Counted from the stretch's first letter, positions 31,407-44,577 are shown. The stretch: DNA of 64,000 nt from Cavia porcellus (GCF_034190915.1 NW_026947489.1:57288001-57352000); one strand, 5' to 3'. The notes: generated by a model not told the origin, from the sequence alone. A program made the numbers and translations.

Positions 31407-32393
31407 CTGTAAGACAAAAACACATGAAATCATGATATCCACTTCAGCTTTCAGGTTGTCAAAGGTCTGTCAGACAGCAGAGAGCACGTATGCCCAGACT
31501 CACCCTTTTCACATAACTGCGTTTCCTATTTCCCTACCCACCCTACCTACCCAGGCACTCAGCAACCCTCCTGATGCTATCTGAGTCCCACAGGTATGGT
31601 GTGTAAGAAAGTGTCTGAGGCTCGGCTGACAAGTCATGGAAGCAAGCTCAGTCTCCTAACCATCCAGTAAGTGATTCTGAGCCAGCGCACCTCAGCACCA
31701 GCTCTGCATCACCTGTCTCCCACCCAGACGCCTGTTCGGTGTTGTCTCAGGACGAGCTCAAGTCTGCTCTGGTGGGACTGTTTATACTGCTGCTTCCACC
31801 CTCAGGAAGGCTGGGGAAGACCACTGCCGCTGCTCTAGCACTGTGCAGGAGTGGACCCTCCTCCACCACTACATAACAGACGCCACAGACACCAGAGGGG
31901 CCAATGATGCCCCTCCCGATAGTCCCCTGCAGGCCTGAGAGACCAGGATCTTCTGCAGCAGCCTCCAACAGGTGGCCGCCCAACTTAGCCCCAAAGGCAC
32001 AGGATGCTCTCCCCTTTTAGCTTCCTGAAGGGCGCCACCACTGTGCCTCAAACTGTCTTACAAGGTCTACTCCTTACGGACTCTCCACAGAGTCTGGTAA
32101 AAACAGACAAAATATAAAAGCGCATGTGTTTCTCATAAATTAACAGAAAATCGCACATCATGTTCAATCACAACCTAAAGCAGCCTTAAGTAAGAAAGAT
32201 TTTATTGTGCCAGTGTCACAAAGCATCTACTGGGGACACTGTTTCCTCAATAACCTGTCTGCTCCATAAGAAAACCACTAAAAAACACTTAGCCTAACAA
32301 TCAAGTCTAACTGTTAATCCCATCATAGGCCTTTAAAAGGATTCATGCCATCGTGCAGAGCAAATAAACTCAAGCCAGCACCTGGCGTCTTAC

Positions 32394-32476
32394 CTTTTGA
32401 TTGATGTAACAGAATACACAAGAATATATCCGTTAATATCTATGGAGTATGTCTGAGGGAAAATGGAATATTCATC
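32394..32476 (-). CDS. RHEB: RHEB exon 4 (residues 65-91)
   Basis: 83 nt: DEYSIFPQTYSIDINGYILV, YSVTSIK and AG of Ser92. It carries most of the unusually extended switch II (65-76) and strand beta-4. Acceptor CACAG, donor GTAAGA. Confidence 0.96.
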
Positions 32477-32739
32477 CTGTGGAAGAAAAAATAATCACAG
32501 GTGAACGAGATCTTCACAGAACATGGCAATGTGTACCTACACAAAAATCAAAGAAACTCAAGTACACAGAGAACACAGAATCATCCGGAAATGCAGCCCA
32601 CACCCTGAAGGTTTCAGAGAGCTCTGTGGGTGATAATGTGCTTCTCACAGATTTTCTAAGATGACTCTAGTTATTCTAGGACTCACCAACTGATGGTACC
32701 ATGGACTTCTCCAGAAAAGGGAATGGAAGGAGTGTACAA

Positions 32740-32825
32740 CAGTCTTTTTTTCTTTTGTACTTGGGATCAAACTCATGACCTCACGCTTGCCAGGCAGGTG
32801 CTTATGCCCCCAAGCTAAGTGCCCT
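32740..32825 (-). repeat. Old ID-like SINE in RHEB intron 3
   Basis: Inverted: TTGTACTTGGGATCAAACTC, CGCTTGCCAGGCAGGTGC, with a T-rich tail side. About 260 bp from exon 4. Confidence 0.75.
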
Positions 32826-32829
32826 TCCC

Positions 32830-34360
32830 TGAGCAGCAGTCCGGAGGCTCTGCTCAGAGCACACCACATTTCTTTCACAGACGTAAAGTTCAGAATCTCT
32901 CAGGCCCTTGGGAATGACACGTCCACGTCCTGTTCTCTATGTTCCAGTCACAGAGCCTTGGGCATCAATCTAAGGGCTGCCTCAAGGTTGCCATAAGCAA
33001 TTGAGAGAAGAGGAGGAGAGGGCAGATCAAACTGCCAGGATCTATCAGTATACCCAGACCTTTGGGGATCAAAAAAACGATTACTGAGAAGCTTCTGGAG
33101 TGACTCAGTCCCTGATCTTACAAAGCAACCTCTCAGAACTTGGCTTTAGACACAAAAGTAGAGAAATTCCCCAGAAGTCAGCTGTCACCAACATGTGCCA
33201 CAGCTCGTGCAGGTCTCTGGCTCTCAGCTGGGATTCAACTGTCACTAATACAACAGTCTCAAACACACTGCCGACCGTCCTGTCCCGCTGCTACCACAGA
33301 AGCAGCAGCTCTAACTCTGCCAGCCATGGCACGGTTACAATTCTTCACGATGACCAGGGACTACTGCCCCGTGGGAAAGTTCTTGTAAAAACAAGTCAAT
33401 ATGGGTATGTGTGTGTATATGTGTAAGTGTGCCCCTGAACTAGTTAGAATGGTCACACTACTGATGTCTCTGAGGTTCACGGAAGAGAAAGATTCGGGCT
33501 AGTGTTGCTCGGACCACTGAAGGCAGACATCCTGTGCCCTAGGTGAATGATGTGGGGATGACAGTGTGCAGTGTGTGCACCACTGCCGCCCCTAACTGAC
33601 ACGTTCTGAAACTTGCTTTAATTTTTTTTTTCTTTTTTCTCCCTGAATTTGGAAAAAAAGAGAAACAAATCAAAGTATAAAGTTTTACTTCAATTCTTTG
33701 ACATCATAAACAGTAATTAAACAGAAAAGAGTGTTTCTATCCTAAAACTTTTTACATATAAAACAGAGCCTTTAGCTCATGCATTTTTGGTACAGTTTCA
33801 TTACATTGTATTTTTTAGTGTTTATTTTGAAAATAATTTCTCGTAATGCAACATCAGATAAAGATTAAAAAGATCTGCAATGATCTTGGCTAAAGCCTAG
33901 CCACTAGAAGTCCAAAGCTTAACTCTCCTTTTCCCTGAAGGACAGAAGTGAGAACAAAGAAAAGCAGCACTGTCTGAAACCCAGCCACACACAAGCACCT
34001 CTCAAAGAGGACAACCATCAGCCGCAAGCTTCAGACCCTGTGCCCAGCCCCATGAACAGGTTCCTAAGGATGAGCTTAAGTCAGCAGCGATTCACACAGA
34101 AGGCTTCACACACTTCCCAGGCATCAGAAACCTGAGAGGAAGGCAACACCATGCCACGGTCCGAGCAAAACCATGCAAGGTCATCACTGAGGAACAGAGA
34201 AGTCACACTGCGAATGCACCACAATTTTAGGAAACAGCAGAGGGCCTTAGAAACGAGGGCCGCTGCAGGGTGTGATAAAGTGGACAGCAGCTACAGCAAC
34301 CACCATGGACACAGGCTCATGACTGGACAGAGGTCCTCTAGGACCCAAAGAGGTATAAGA
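32830..34360. other. RHEB: RHEB intron 3, no gene or clear repeat
   Basis: Mostly unique-looking sequence with an AT-rich part at 33,600-33,880. No exon-like open frame with splice sites was seen. Confidence 0.4.
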
Positions 34361-34364
34361 GGTA

Positions 34365-34545
34365 TCGAATTAGCTGTGGGTTCCCAGCACTCCAGGAAGC
34401 TAAGGCAGGAGGACCACAAGCATAAACCCACCCTACACAATTTTGCAACTTAGGAAGGTCCTGTCTCAAAACATCAAGGCCAGGGATGTAGCTCAGTGTG
34501 AAAGCCCTGGGTTCAATTCTCAGCTCTGGGGCAGGATGGGGCGGG
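34365..34545 (+). repeat. B1-like plus ID-like composite, RHEB intron 3
   Basis: CCCAGCACTCCAGGAAGC to GTCCTGTCTCAAAAC, then GGCCAGGGATGTAGCTCAG and GGTTCAATTCTCAGC. Confidence 0.75.
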
Positions 34546-35269
34546 GTATGAAAACTGTAGGGATGTGGGAGAATTTTTAAAAACTGGTTAAATAAGAATA
34601 AACTCAACTGTGAGAAAATTAAAATGTTCTCTATGACTGTAAACTCTCAAACAAAAACCATAAACAAAAGAAAAATGAAAGCCTGCATCTCAGGACACAC
34701 TCAAAATGCTAATTTCCTTCACATGTTCAGTCTCAAGACAGCAAGCACAGACCACACACTAGAAACCAAGGACAGAGCTCACTAAGACACAGGTAACTCA
34801 GAGCAGGGACTTGAGTCGGAGCAAGCCCATAGCCCCTCACAGATAAGGAAAACAACGCTGACACTGGGGTGCTCACTGTGGACTACCAGTGGGGGCAAGC
34901 CTGAGGGCATGGTCACCGCTGATCGGCAGTTGCAGCAATGAACTCTGCCACAAATCCCAACTGGGTCCAACCCAGCCATGGGAGTGTGCAGGGCTGGGGA
35001 AGAATTTCTAAGAGGGAGGTGTACTACTTTCTGTGTCAGAGAGAGTAACAATCCTGTACTTTAGAGGCACACAATATTAGGAGCTGACAAAGGGTTTGCT
35101 GGGTGGTGGGGGAAGGTGTGCTGGGCCAGCCAGGGCTGGGGAGGGAAGAGGTGGAAAGGATGCAGCCATGTCATGTACATGTACATGGACAACCCCACGA
35201 GCAATGTGACTGCTATGTCCTGCAAACATGACTAATGGAGACAACAGCTCCACAAACTAAGACAGCCAG

Positions 35270-35550
35270 GATGGCTAGATGTGCTGGCACATGCCTGTAA
35301 TCCCAGCCACTCAGGAGACCAAGGCATGGTGACTTGAAATTCAAGGTAGGTCGGGAAAGTTTATCAAGATTCTATTTTAAAACAGGCAGGAGGCCATCTG
35401 AACTGTATATCGAGACCTGGTCTCAAAAAAGCCCCAACCCCAGAAAAAACGGAAGTAAATAAATAGGACTGAGGGTGTAGCTCTAGGCAAAAGAAAAAGA
35501 AAAAAGCAAGCCCTGGGTTCAGCCCCTATTACTGTAAATACCCCAGACCC
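35270..35550 (+). repeat. B1-like plus ID-like segment, RHEB intron 3
   Basis: GTGCTGGCACATGCCTGTAA head, GGTCTCAAAAAAGCCCC at its end. The ID-like remnant (GACTGAGGGTGTAGCTC, CCTGGGTTCAGCCCC) follows and contains an AAAAGAAAAAG insertion. Confidence 0.7.
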
Positions 35551-35807
35551 ACCACACCACCTCTGGTCATGATGGCCCACACAGACATAGGGTCCCCGCA
35601 AGTCTCTGCCACCTAGTGACATATTGCTGTTCTTAACACCCTAGCATGCCACCTTCCTTATGCTGTGGTGACGGGCCACTACAGCTATACAAAAGCATAG
35701 TACACACAGCACACGACTCCTGGCAGTGACCAGTGCCTGGTCTCTGTACTCACTGCACTCTACTTTCCACTGCTATTTTAAAGCATATTTCCATTTACTT
35801 ATAGAAG

Positions 35808-36310
35808 TGGGGACTGGAGCACAGCTCAGTGATAAGAGCGCTTACTTGCCTGGCAGGCCTGAAGCCCTGGGTTTCATCCTCAGTACTGTGAAAATAAAGG
35901 CTTACTGTAAAGCAGGGTGTTACAGCTGGCTGTGGTGGTGCTTGCCCATAATCCTAGTGCTCTGGGAGACTGAGGCAAGAGAATCACAAATCTGAGCCCT
36001 GCCTGGACAACTCGGGTGACGGATTGACTGATTTAAAATTAAAGTTGCAATGGATAGTTTTATTTTATATTTTTGAGTCAGGGTTTCATTATGCAGTTCG
36101 GGCTGGCCTTGAACTCATGGCCATCCTCCTGCCTCAACTTTTCAAGTGCTGGGACTATAGGCCTGCATCACCAGCCATGGCCTAATTTAAGTGATTTAGG
36201 GATTTGTTCTCAAAACACTACACAACACAACACAACAAACAAAATGAGGCTGTATTTCAGTTGAAGGCCTTGGGTTCAATCCCTGGTACTGTGGGTCACA
36301 TTACATGGCA
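35808..36310 (+). repeat. SINE cluster, RHEB intron 3
   Basis: In order: ID-like 35,808-35,895 (GCACAGCTCAGTGATAAGAG), B1-like plus-sense 35,925-36,040, B1-like minus-sense 36,060-36,180 (GAGTCAGGGTTTCATTATG), ID-like remnant 36,240-36,295 (GGTTCAATCCCTGGTACTG). Confidence 0.75.
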
Positions 36311-36416
36311 GCAGGCATTTATACGTCTCATTCCTATCTTTTAGTTTTATTTTTCTCTTGCACCTGATTCAATCTTGTGTTTTGTTCATGGCTCTAGCAG
36401 CAGTAAACTATATTTT

Positions 36417-36420
<4 letters not shown>

Positions 36421-36453
<33 letters not shown>
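36421..36453. repeat. (CA)16 microsatellite
   Basis: Pure AC repeat in RHEB intron 3. Confidence 0.95.
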
Positions 36454-36456
<3 letters not shown>

Positions 36457-36669
36457 CAGCTTAGAAGTGCAGCAGGCTCTCCCACACAGGTTTATATGAG
36501 TATATACTGATGTTTCCACAGTGGGAAAACTGGCTAATGTAACGTTTCCAAGGATGTGTCCTCAATAGCTGGATGTGTAATAAGACACACTAGGTAAGTA
36601 GCATTCACTCTTGTGAATTGCTTGCTAAGCAGCCATCTACTGTGAGCAAGTTTACTCCTTAAACGTGTA

Positions 36670-36915
36670 AATTACTGTCTGGGTGTGGTGGCGCATGCCT
36701 GTAACCCCAGCATTTGGGAGGCTGAGGCAGGAGGATCCCTGAGAGTTCAAAGCTAGCCTTAAACTACATAGTAAAGGCTCTGTCTTAAAAGAGATCAAAA
36801 GCGTGAATTAGTAAACAAATTTACTTTGGGTTATTGTTTTTAGAGATGGGGTCCTGCTAGGTTCTTGGCTTGTAACTCCTAGACTCCCTTTTGAAGAGCT
36901 GGGACTATACCCAGC
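36670..36915. repeat. Two B1-like SINEs in opposite orientation
   Basis: The plus-sense copy is 36,670-36,800 (CTGGGTGTGGTGGCGCATGC) and the truncated minus-sense copy is 36,838-36,915 (AGAGATGGGGTCCTGCTAGG). The pair can form an inverted-repeat hairpin in the RHEB pre-mRNA. Confidence 0.75.
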
Positions 36916-36919
36916 TGTA

Positions 36920-39280
36920 GATCACTTCAAAAGGATTTCTCTATCTCTCCCTGTAACCACCCCCGCAACCCACAACCAGCCTGTGTGAGCCCAAATGCAG
37001 GGCTCACTCTTTCAGAGCTTGTTAACAGATCGAGGGCAGAACCACAGCAGAAGTGGTTTCCTAACTGCAAATGGCAAACATAGCCACACCCCTTCTTATC
37101 ATCTCCTTTTAAGAACTATTGGCTATAATGACAAATTATTCAAAACAGCCAAATAAGAAGTGTACAATGGCCTTGAACTTGCTGTGACTCTCCTGCTTCA
37201 GCCTCCCAAATGTCTTTCCTGAATATTGTTACCCACAGGAGCCACAGAGCTACAAATCCACCCAGGCTCTTGTCCTATCACACATCACACACTTACTCCT
37301 TTTGGCTCCACTACCCTAACACACATGAAGTGTTTGCTGCCCTTCTATACATGCCCAGCACAGACTAGTGATGGTGAACTTTTTAAACCAGAGTGTTCAC
37401 ACTGCAAACCAAAACCCACTAATGTACGCAAAATGCCAACACTGCAATTAAACATCAACACTGAGGTTTTATTTTAGGGGGAAAAAATTCATACATTACT
37501 ATCTTTTATTTTAGAAGAACAATATGATGCGCTGCAGGTTCACACCACTGCTTTAGAGCAAGCAGCACCTTCTCTGCTGATAAGGAAGCCAACACAAAGA
37601 CCAGCTCTGTGGCTCCTCCCAGTTGCTGGCTCACTGTGCTAACAGCTGGGAATCTGCCAGCCTTGAGGCGTCACACAGGGTCCACAGCTGCTTGTGGAGA
37701 GCCAGGCGGACACTGCCCTTTCCCCGCTGTATAGAAGGCAGTGGGGGGGGGGGCACTAAGGGCTACTCTCTCCTCACACACTGGGACTCCAGCCCATGCT
37801 CAACCCTGGAGAAGCACTGTCCCTGTAGAGGTGACTTTCTAACACTTCTTGGAAGTGATTTGCCAATCTATAGCCACATTCTCATTTTTTAGGAGCTTCA
37901 GGAAGATTCCAAACGAAGTCTCCTGCTGCTAGTGAGATCCCACTGTAGGCAGAGGGTACAATTCTGCTCCAAGTCACACTAAGCACATACCTGCAGTCCC
38001 AGATGCTAAGTATGCCTTAGTTCAGGCAAACACCACCCAGTCACCTTCACTGTACAGACATAAACCCAAAGTATGCTGCCCGGAAGCTCTTCTCCACCAG
38101 CCCTAGAGTAGCTGTGTCCCTTTGGCACTGAGGCTGCTACTTGTTCTGAAGAGCCCTAACCCGCACTCTGTCATGGACAGGCCCCCAGGATGGCTGTGCT
38201 CACAGATGGCTCCTGGTCCAAAGCACACCAACCACAGCAAGGGTGCACTGGTAGTAAGGGAGGGAGACCACATGTGTGGTTTATTTCCTTCCCAGCTTTC
38301 AGAATGGAAACCCCAGAGTTTCTCCAGTGCAAACTCCACTCAGTATAGCTAGTTCTTGCTTCACAAAGGGGCCACAGTTTCCTTCTCTGTTCACTTCCAA
38401 CAAAGAGAGGGAATTCATTCCCAACCCACAGGACATGTCACATTGCTCTATAGGTCTACTTCAGCTTCCCGGGGCTCCAGAAAAAAGCTTCTTTTCAAGG
38501 TGGCTGGCCAGATTAGAGCACCCACCTCCCACTTGCCCAGCCCTTTGTGTTTATAAGACGAAGAGAGGAGGAGTTAGGAACCAGACACCATCCTCTGCCA
38601 CTCCCCACCCTCCAGTGAACAGGGGCAGATTCAATCTAACAGAATAGTTTCTAGTCAGAGTGGAAGCGGCTACCATGGAAACAAGCAGCTAAGCTGTCAA
38701 AGGGCTTTTTCATTCCCAGCACTACTCATTTCTTTTCCCCTCGCTTCCAGTCAGTTGCCCCGGTGAACCGTTCCACACACCACTGCCACACTGGCTAACC
38801 TATCAGTATCTCTTTTGGGTATAACTTAACTTTGGACAATTACCCACTGTCAGGAAATCAAACTGAAATTCATGTTTCACGGCCCAAGTCTTCTAAGATG
38901 AGACTGCCTGTTTCTGCCCTTTAGCTCTCTCATGCGGGTCCTCTGAGATTTTATTTTTGCTTTTAAAGTAGAAGAACATACATTACTGAGGGGAAAAAAA
39001 GCACTAATATTACTTTCTAACACAGAACTGATACTTAGAAAATCACTCACTACTCTATAGTAAGTGTCAACCCCGAATTAACAAAACTTAGAACTTCCCT
39101 ACTGCGGGAATGTGAGTGTCCTGGAAAGCAACCACACACATTCAGGAGGACAAAGCCCTTCAGCACCCCAAGACACACACAGCTCTAAGGGGTGCTTGGC
39201 CTCACTGCTGCTCACTCAGCCAGGCAGGCCTGGCCGCCCCACCACCCGCCAAGGGAGACCTGTGGTCCTGGGGTCACTTA
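36920..39280. other. RHEB: RHEB intron 3, no gene recognised
   Basis: A poly-G run lies near 37,744-37,753. Otherwise unique-looking sequence up to exon 3. Confidence 0.4.
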
Positions 39281-39281
39281 C

Positions 39282-39349
39282 TTGCCCAGCTGTATCTACG
39301 AGCTGAAGATGATATTCTTGTCCATTTACTGTGATCAACTTTGTGAAAG
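39282..39349 (-). CDS. RHEB: RHEB exon 3 (residues 43-64)
   Basis: 68 nt: CT completes Thr42, then FTKLITVNGQEYHLQLVDTA and GQ. DTAGQ (60-64) is the G3/Walker B motif that binds the magnesium and gamma-phosphate region. Gln64 occupies the position of Ras Gln61. Acceptor CTAG, donor GTAAGT. Confidence 0.97.
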
Positions 39350-40150
39350 CTAGAGGGAAAAAGGGGATTAAATATTAGTTTTAAGAAATTAACTCTAGAT
39401 CTCTTCAAGTCTGAACAATGACAAAGGATCAAACATGGAGTCCCTAACAAACTCACAAGAAGCTCCCAGTAAACAAAAAAGAATGAATCTCTTGAGCTAT
39501 ATGGATTCTTCCCTACTTCCATTATCCATCTAAGCATCGCTGTGGTCTTACTTGGGTCTTGGCTCTTTTCCAGGGAAACTGATTAGGCAGTGATTCCTAT
39601 CTAATACTAATAATCCAAGAGAGTCTCTTCCTTTTGTGAGGAAGTGAAATGTACCACATGAAGTGTGAGGTCTAGGGTGAACCCAAACCACACAAGTCTT
39701 CCATTAATTTACAAAAGGCTGGCATTGAGCACAAGGAATGTACATTAACTCAAGTGTTAAGAACTTCCACTACATAAAAAATTAGTATTACTGGTAGATA
39801 AAACAGCAGTGGAAAAGACTTTCTGCACTGTAGCTACCATCCCCATTTAAGCTAAGGATCCAATTTATCACAACTTCTTTTTCCTACCAAGGGGAAAGAA
39901 ATCAAATTCCAAAGGAGATAACTCAGAATTGTAAGGAATCAGGCTTCAACACATGCAGGCGAGAGGACAGAACTATTAACAGCAACAGAATATTGGAAAA
40001 AAAAATAAGCATCTGGAATCCTACACAGAAGTAAACCATTTCCTGTGTGTGCCCAGCTTCAGCCAACTCCTGCCTGGCCACCTGGCACCATGAGAGCCAA
40101 GAAGCAGAAGCAATACCTCGGACACCTGAGAAAGGTCACATTTTATCATA
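39350..40150. other. RHEB: RHEB intron 2, no gene recognised
   Basis: AT-moderate, unique-looking. Confidence 0.4.
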
Positions 40151-40169
40151 CGTTAAAAGACAGAGTCAG

Positions 40170-40280
40170 GGGGACTGGGGATTTAGCTCAGCGGCATAAG
40201 CACCTGCCTTGCAAGCAGGCAGTCGTGAGTTCGATCCCTGGTACCGATAAAAACGAAAAAGACAAAAAAAAAAAAAAAAA
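40170..40280 (+). mobile_element. Young ID-like SINE, RHEB intron 2
   Basis: Near-consensus copy: A box TAGCTCAGCGGC at 40184-40195, B box AGTTCGATCC at 40228-40237, pure A tail. A perfect 14-bp duplication, AAAGACAGAGTCAG, lies at 40156-40169 and 40281-40294. Confidence 0.94.
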
Positions 40281-40524
40281 AAAGACAGAGTCAGATAGAA
40301 ATTGTTCAAGAATCCCCTAAGTGACAAGAAGAAAGACAGGAGAGCCTGGCTGGGTCACAGGAGTTAACAGGAAGGAAGGTGGCCACAGGAGCTGCCGGAG
40401 TGTCGCTTTTCCAGTGTGGTGCAGAGGTCACAGGCTGGCCACCTCATTGTGTGTCACTGTGAACCCTTCTGGAAATGACTGCTTGAAAGAAAGGAGCAGA
40501 CAAGAAGGAAATTCAGTCAGATTG

Positions 40525-40675
40525 GTCCAAGCCTGTGATTCCAGCTGTTCGGAGGCTGAGGCAAAAGCACTGCAAGTGTGAGACCAGGCTGGGCAATTTT
40601 GTGAGACCTTGTTCCCCTCCTCCCAAAACAAAAAGGGCTGAGGATATAGGTCAGTGGCAGAGTGTCGCAGCAGCA
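40525..40675 (+). repeat. B1-like plus ID-like composite, RHEB intron 2
   Basis: CCTGTGATTCCAGCTGTTC to GAGACCTTGTTCCCC, then GGGCTGAGGATATAGGTCAG. Confidence 0.7.
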
Positions 40676-40679
40676 CAAA

Positions 40680-43130
40680 ACACCAGCATCCTAAATCAGA
40701 CTACCTCAAGATGGGGAAGGCCCACTGTGACCTGTTTTGCTGATTTAAGAGGCAATGTAAGTTGCTTTTCACACGGTGACCTGATGGGGATTGTCTGTGG
40801 TGTGTAAACTTTCAATCACTGTCAGCCAGGGGGCAGTCTCGATGTAGCTGTGAGAAACTAATTCCTCTAGGTAGGATCAAGAAGTACATTGCAGATTTGA
40901 TGAAAATTATGTAAGAAACAACAGTGAAAGCGGTGGCTTTCAATCAAAACTAAGTTCCGGTGGTTATGAGGTACAATGTAATTATTGTGACAAGATTAAT
41001 GAACAAACAAAGTATCCATTCAACAACTGTTTCCCCAATGCCACTGCTGTTAGCTACCTACCACCAGCCGCCCTGCTCTAGGTGCCTAGGATGCCACAGG
41101 GTCTGGCCACAAGTTGATGGAAGGCAGATGTATGCATGAACCCACCAGCCGCAGGTGGTGTTCTGTCTAGCAAAAAGAACACCAGGCTGAGATTCAGCAG
41201 CAAGCGACCACAGCATGCAAGTCAAGGTGCTGGAGCTGAGAGCAGGCAGGTGCCCCACAGGAGAGAGCAGGGCCTGGATGCTTACACTGCCTGAGTTAAC
41301 ACAGCCAGGACTGGGAGAAGCAAAACGCCATCTCATGCGTACCCCTGAAAGAGCACCCCTGGTGACTCTGGGCAACAGGCAAACAGGACATAAGGGTAAG
41401 AGGGGGAGCCCCAACACAGAGCAATGCCAGCATGAAACAGACTAGACCATGAATGCCGCAGGAGTCTATTTATCACTAAACATGAAAAGGGTCATCTCAT
41501 TATCACTGAACTAGACGTACAGAAGAGGGTGATGGCCCACACCGGGGCAGAAACCCTGGGTGTGTGTGGAGGTGGAGCCACAGGACTGCTGACCAGTGGG
41601 AAGCGAGGTGCCAGTTTTCGGCTTGAGCAACAACATGAACAGAGCTATCATTACAATGTACAGAAGACAGGAGGAACACTACCCCTGCAAAAGGAGGGAA
41701 CTAAGAGTTGGGCTTCTTAAATTTGTGATGCTATTGAGAACCCAAGAGAAAACGAGGGCAGTGAAAAGAAGCCCAGAGCTCAGCAGAGAGCTTGGGGTTG
41801 GGGTACATAATGAGAGAGTCCATAGCAAACTGCAGGAAGGAGAAGATGACTGGAGAGCAGGAGAAGACCCTACTGAGACAGTGGGAGATACAATGTGCAC
41901 AACGAAAGAAAATCAAGTAGGCCCGTGCGCATAAAAAGATGTATATTTCTTACACTGAATCAAAATCAAACTGAAGACCTTCCATCATCCATGGAAAAGT
42001 GCCATATTCCTTATACTACAGATGAGAGGGAATACTCTAAAAGGACAGTCTAAAAAGCACATTCTTTCAGCCCCCTAAATCGCACCTTGTGTAGAAACTG
42101 AAATCTGATTTTTCCCTAACATTACTTTCCCAGAATGCGTGCACACCTCCTTTTCCAATCACTCTATCCCCAAACCCTGCAATTCCCTAAGGAGTTTAAC
42201 AGCTTTTAGTAGTAAAGGCTAGTAAATACGCTATTCAACTTTCTAGAATTTGATATCCACAAAGTAGGATTTGTTACTGACATACACTAAGCACCCCTAA
42301 TTTATACCCCCCTGGAAGTGCACTAGCAGGCAAACCTGACAGTGCAGCACCCCTCTTCGAACTTCTAGTTTGCCAGGAGGGAGGAGTCTTATTCCTCAGT
42401 AATGATACTCTGAGCCCAGCTGGCAGAAGTTATAATAAATTACTGCCATTCTTGCTTCTAAGTCACAAGCCTCCACTAGTTTAATTTTGTCATACCAACC
42501 TAGTGTCTACTGAGCAATTAGATTAACATAACAATAAATAATAAAAATATATCTGAATAAGCACTATTCTGATCTATAGGTATCCCCAAATTAGATAACA
42601 TAAGGCTTTGTTAATGTTATTTTCCTATATCCCTAGATTAAAGATGACAGAGTCCCGGAATTTTTGCTTAGAGTGACACTTTATGAAAATGTTGCCACTG
42701 CATGTTTACGGTAAACAGCCTTTCCTATACAATAAAGCCAAGTACACGATTACCACAGATTACTTCTAAATTACAGAGTATTAGGTTTTAAAAATGGCCG
42801 TAAGACCATCCATATACAAATTTGTTAATAGCAACAGAGTCATAGTAACTTTTCCCCTTTTTTGAATTCAGTGTTCCTGCTGAGCCATGTTTTTCTACCT
42901 AAGAGTGGGTATAAAAGCTTCTGCCCTCTGTCGACACTATCTGAAGTCCAGTAAATAGAACCTGTTACCTAATGAATATGTCTCCTGAACTTCCACCAGA
43001 TCCCTGCAGTGCAATATCCAGTTCTGCTCATGCCTAAAGACATCAATTAACAAACATCCTGCAATCACCTCTGAGATGAAACATGTTTGCAGGGCTGAAC
43101 ACTGAAACAGACAAACACGTGAAATGCAAA
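40680..43130. other. RHEB: RHEB intron 2, no gene recognised
   Basis: A long stretch almost free of SINEs, AT-rich from 41,930. No splice-flanked open frame seen. The low repeat content is compatible with constraint or with chance. Confidence 0.4.
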
Positions 43131-43134
43131 GAAC

Positions 43135-43525
43135 CACAGCACACACACCTGTAATCCCAGCACTCCGCAAGGCTGGAGAACCACAAGTAGAGACCAGGCT
43201 GGACAGTGTAGTGAATCAGCAAAGTAAAGAGTTTAAAAGAGACATGGCTGGAGGTGTAGCTTAGTGCAGAGACCCCAGGTTCAATCCTCGTACCATGAGA
43301 AATAAACTAAAGCCCCAGGCACAATTAAAGATGATGTTCCAGCTTTAAGAAGCCAGGCAAGCAGGGCACAGTGGCACACGCCTATAACCAGCAGTGGTGA
43401 ACCCGAAGCTGCAGTGCACTGTTACCAAAGAAAGCCCTAAAAGGTTTGCTGGCCCTGGTAGTTCCAGCTACTCAGGAGGCTCCCTTGAGCCTCAGGGTTC
43501 AAGACTAGTCTGGGCAAGATGGGAA
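43135..43525 (+). repeat. B1-like / ID-like / B1-like run, RHEB intron 2
   Basis: B1-like at 43,135-43,235 (CTGTAATCCCAGCACTCCG), ID-like at 43,243-43,305 (GCTGGAGGTGTAGCTTAG, GGTTCAATCCTCGTACC), diverged B1-like at 43,350-43,525. It ends about 300 bp from exon 2. Confidence 0.7.
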
Positions 43526-43827
43526 AGGGAAAGGGAAAGAAGAAAAATAAGACTGTGCTCTCTGTTCCTAAGACAGATTCTGGATATGAATGCTCTAGTA
43601 TAAGCCAATTTTCTACTGACTTGAGTAGAAATTTCTAGATGGCATGGGATCTGGACATTGAATGAAATCTCACTCAGTGCAGTGTTACCCACTGCTAGTT
43701 TTCTTTGCTCTCAGTTGAAGTACAGACTTAACAAGCACCTCCTGTAATCAAAGCCTCCAGGAGCACACAATGGCTATTTGTATGAAGAGGAGCTGTCAGT
43801 GGGTGAGAGCTTGGAGACAATACTTAC

Positions 43828-43899
43828 TGTTTTCTATGGTTGGGTCATAGGAGTCAACAAACTGGCCTTCAACAAACTGAATTGTCAATGAGGATTTCC
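43828..43899 (-). CDS. RHEB: RHEB exon 2 (residues 19-41)
   Basis: 72 nt: GG completes Gly18, then KSSLTIQFVEGQFVDSYDPT and IEN plus A of Thr42. Lys19-Ser20 are the end of the P-loop (GxxxxGKS). Tyr35 and Thr38 sit in switch I, the effector loop that contacts mTORC1. Acceptor TACAG, donor GTAAGT. Exon 1 with residues 1-17 is more than 20 kb away and outside the window. Confidence 0.97.
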
Positions 43900-44482
43900 C
43901 TGTAAAAGAGAACAACAGTTCAGTACATATTAGCCTATAAAACCATTAAATCTGCTTCACAAAAAGCCACTCTAACAGATGAAAAAGGTACCTGGCTCAG
44001 AAAACATGTCTTTATCATTTGAGGACATTTCAAGAAGCAAAATAAATTCTGTTAATATGTCCTATTTGAGAACACTTCTAAGCAATTAAGCTATTATAAA
44101 TTAAACATTTCTGTGACATTAATATATATTACTGGCCACAAGCACAAGACATTCTGCAAAGGCAAACAGTTCTGCATGCTCTTTCATCAGTTTTTAAGAG
44201 TAATCTGTAAATATGTAATGTGAAATCATTATTTTTCTTATAGTGCTTGGAGCTTCATATAATTTCTTTCTCAAGAGCTGCACCCCCCCAAAAAAAAGAG
44301 CTGCACCCCAAATTAGTACAAATCTTTTATCTAAAAGCTCCTTAGGATACAAACCGTACCTCAATTAGTACCAAAGGCATAACATATCTAGACAATGAAG
44401 AAATATTTTGGATTTCACAAAATCACCAGTTAACAACCAAGCCTGAAAGCTGACACATCACGAACTAGAGCCCTAATGCTGG

Positions 44483-44570
44483 GGTCACGGTTTCAGCTCA
44501 GTGGCGCAGCGTCTGCCTGGCAAGTACAAGATCCTAAATTTGATTCCTAGTACAAAAAACAAAACAAATC
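44483..44570 (+). repeat. Old ID-like SINE, RHEB intron 1
   Basis: CACGGTTTCAGCTCAGTGGC, CTGCCTGGCAAGTACAAG, ATTTGATTCCTAGTAC. Confidence 0.75.
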
Positions 44571-44577
44571 AAACTCT

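Noticed and set aside
40184..40245. Possible functional tRNA gene
   Set aside because: A and B boxes exist, but the acceptor stem does not pair and the copy has an A tail and target duplication. It is a SINE.
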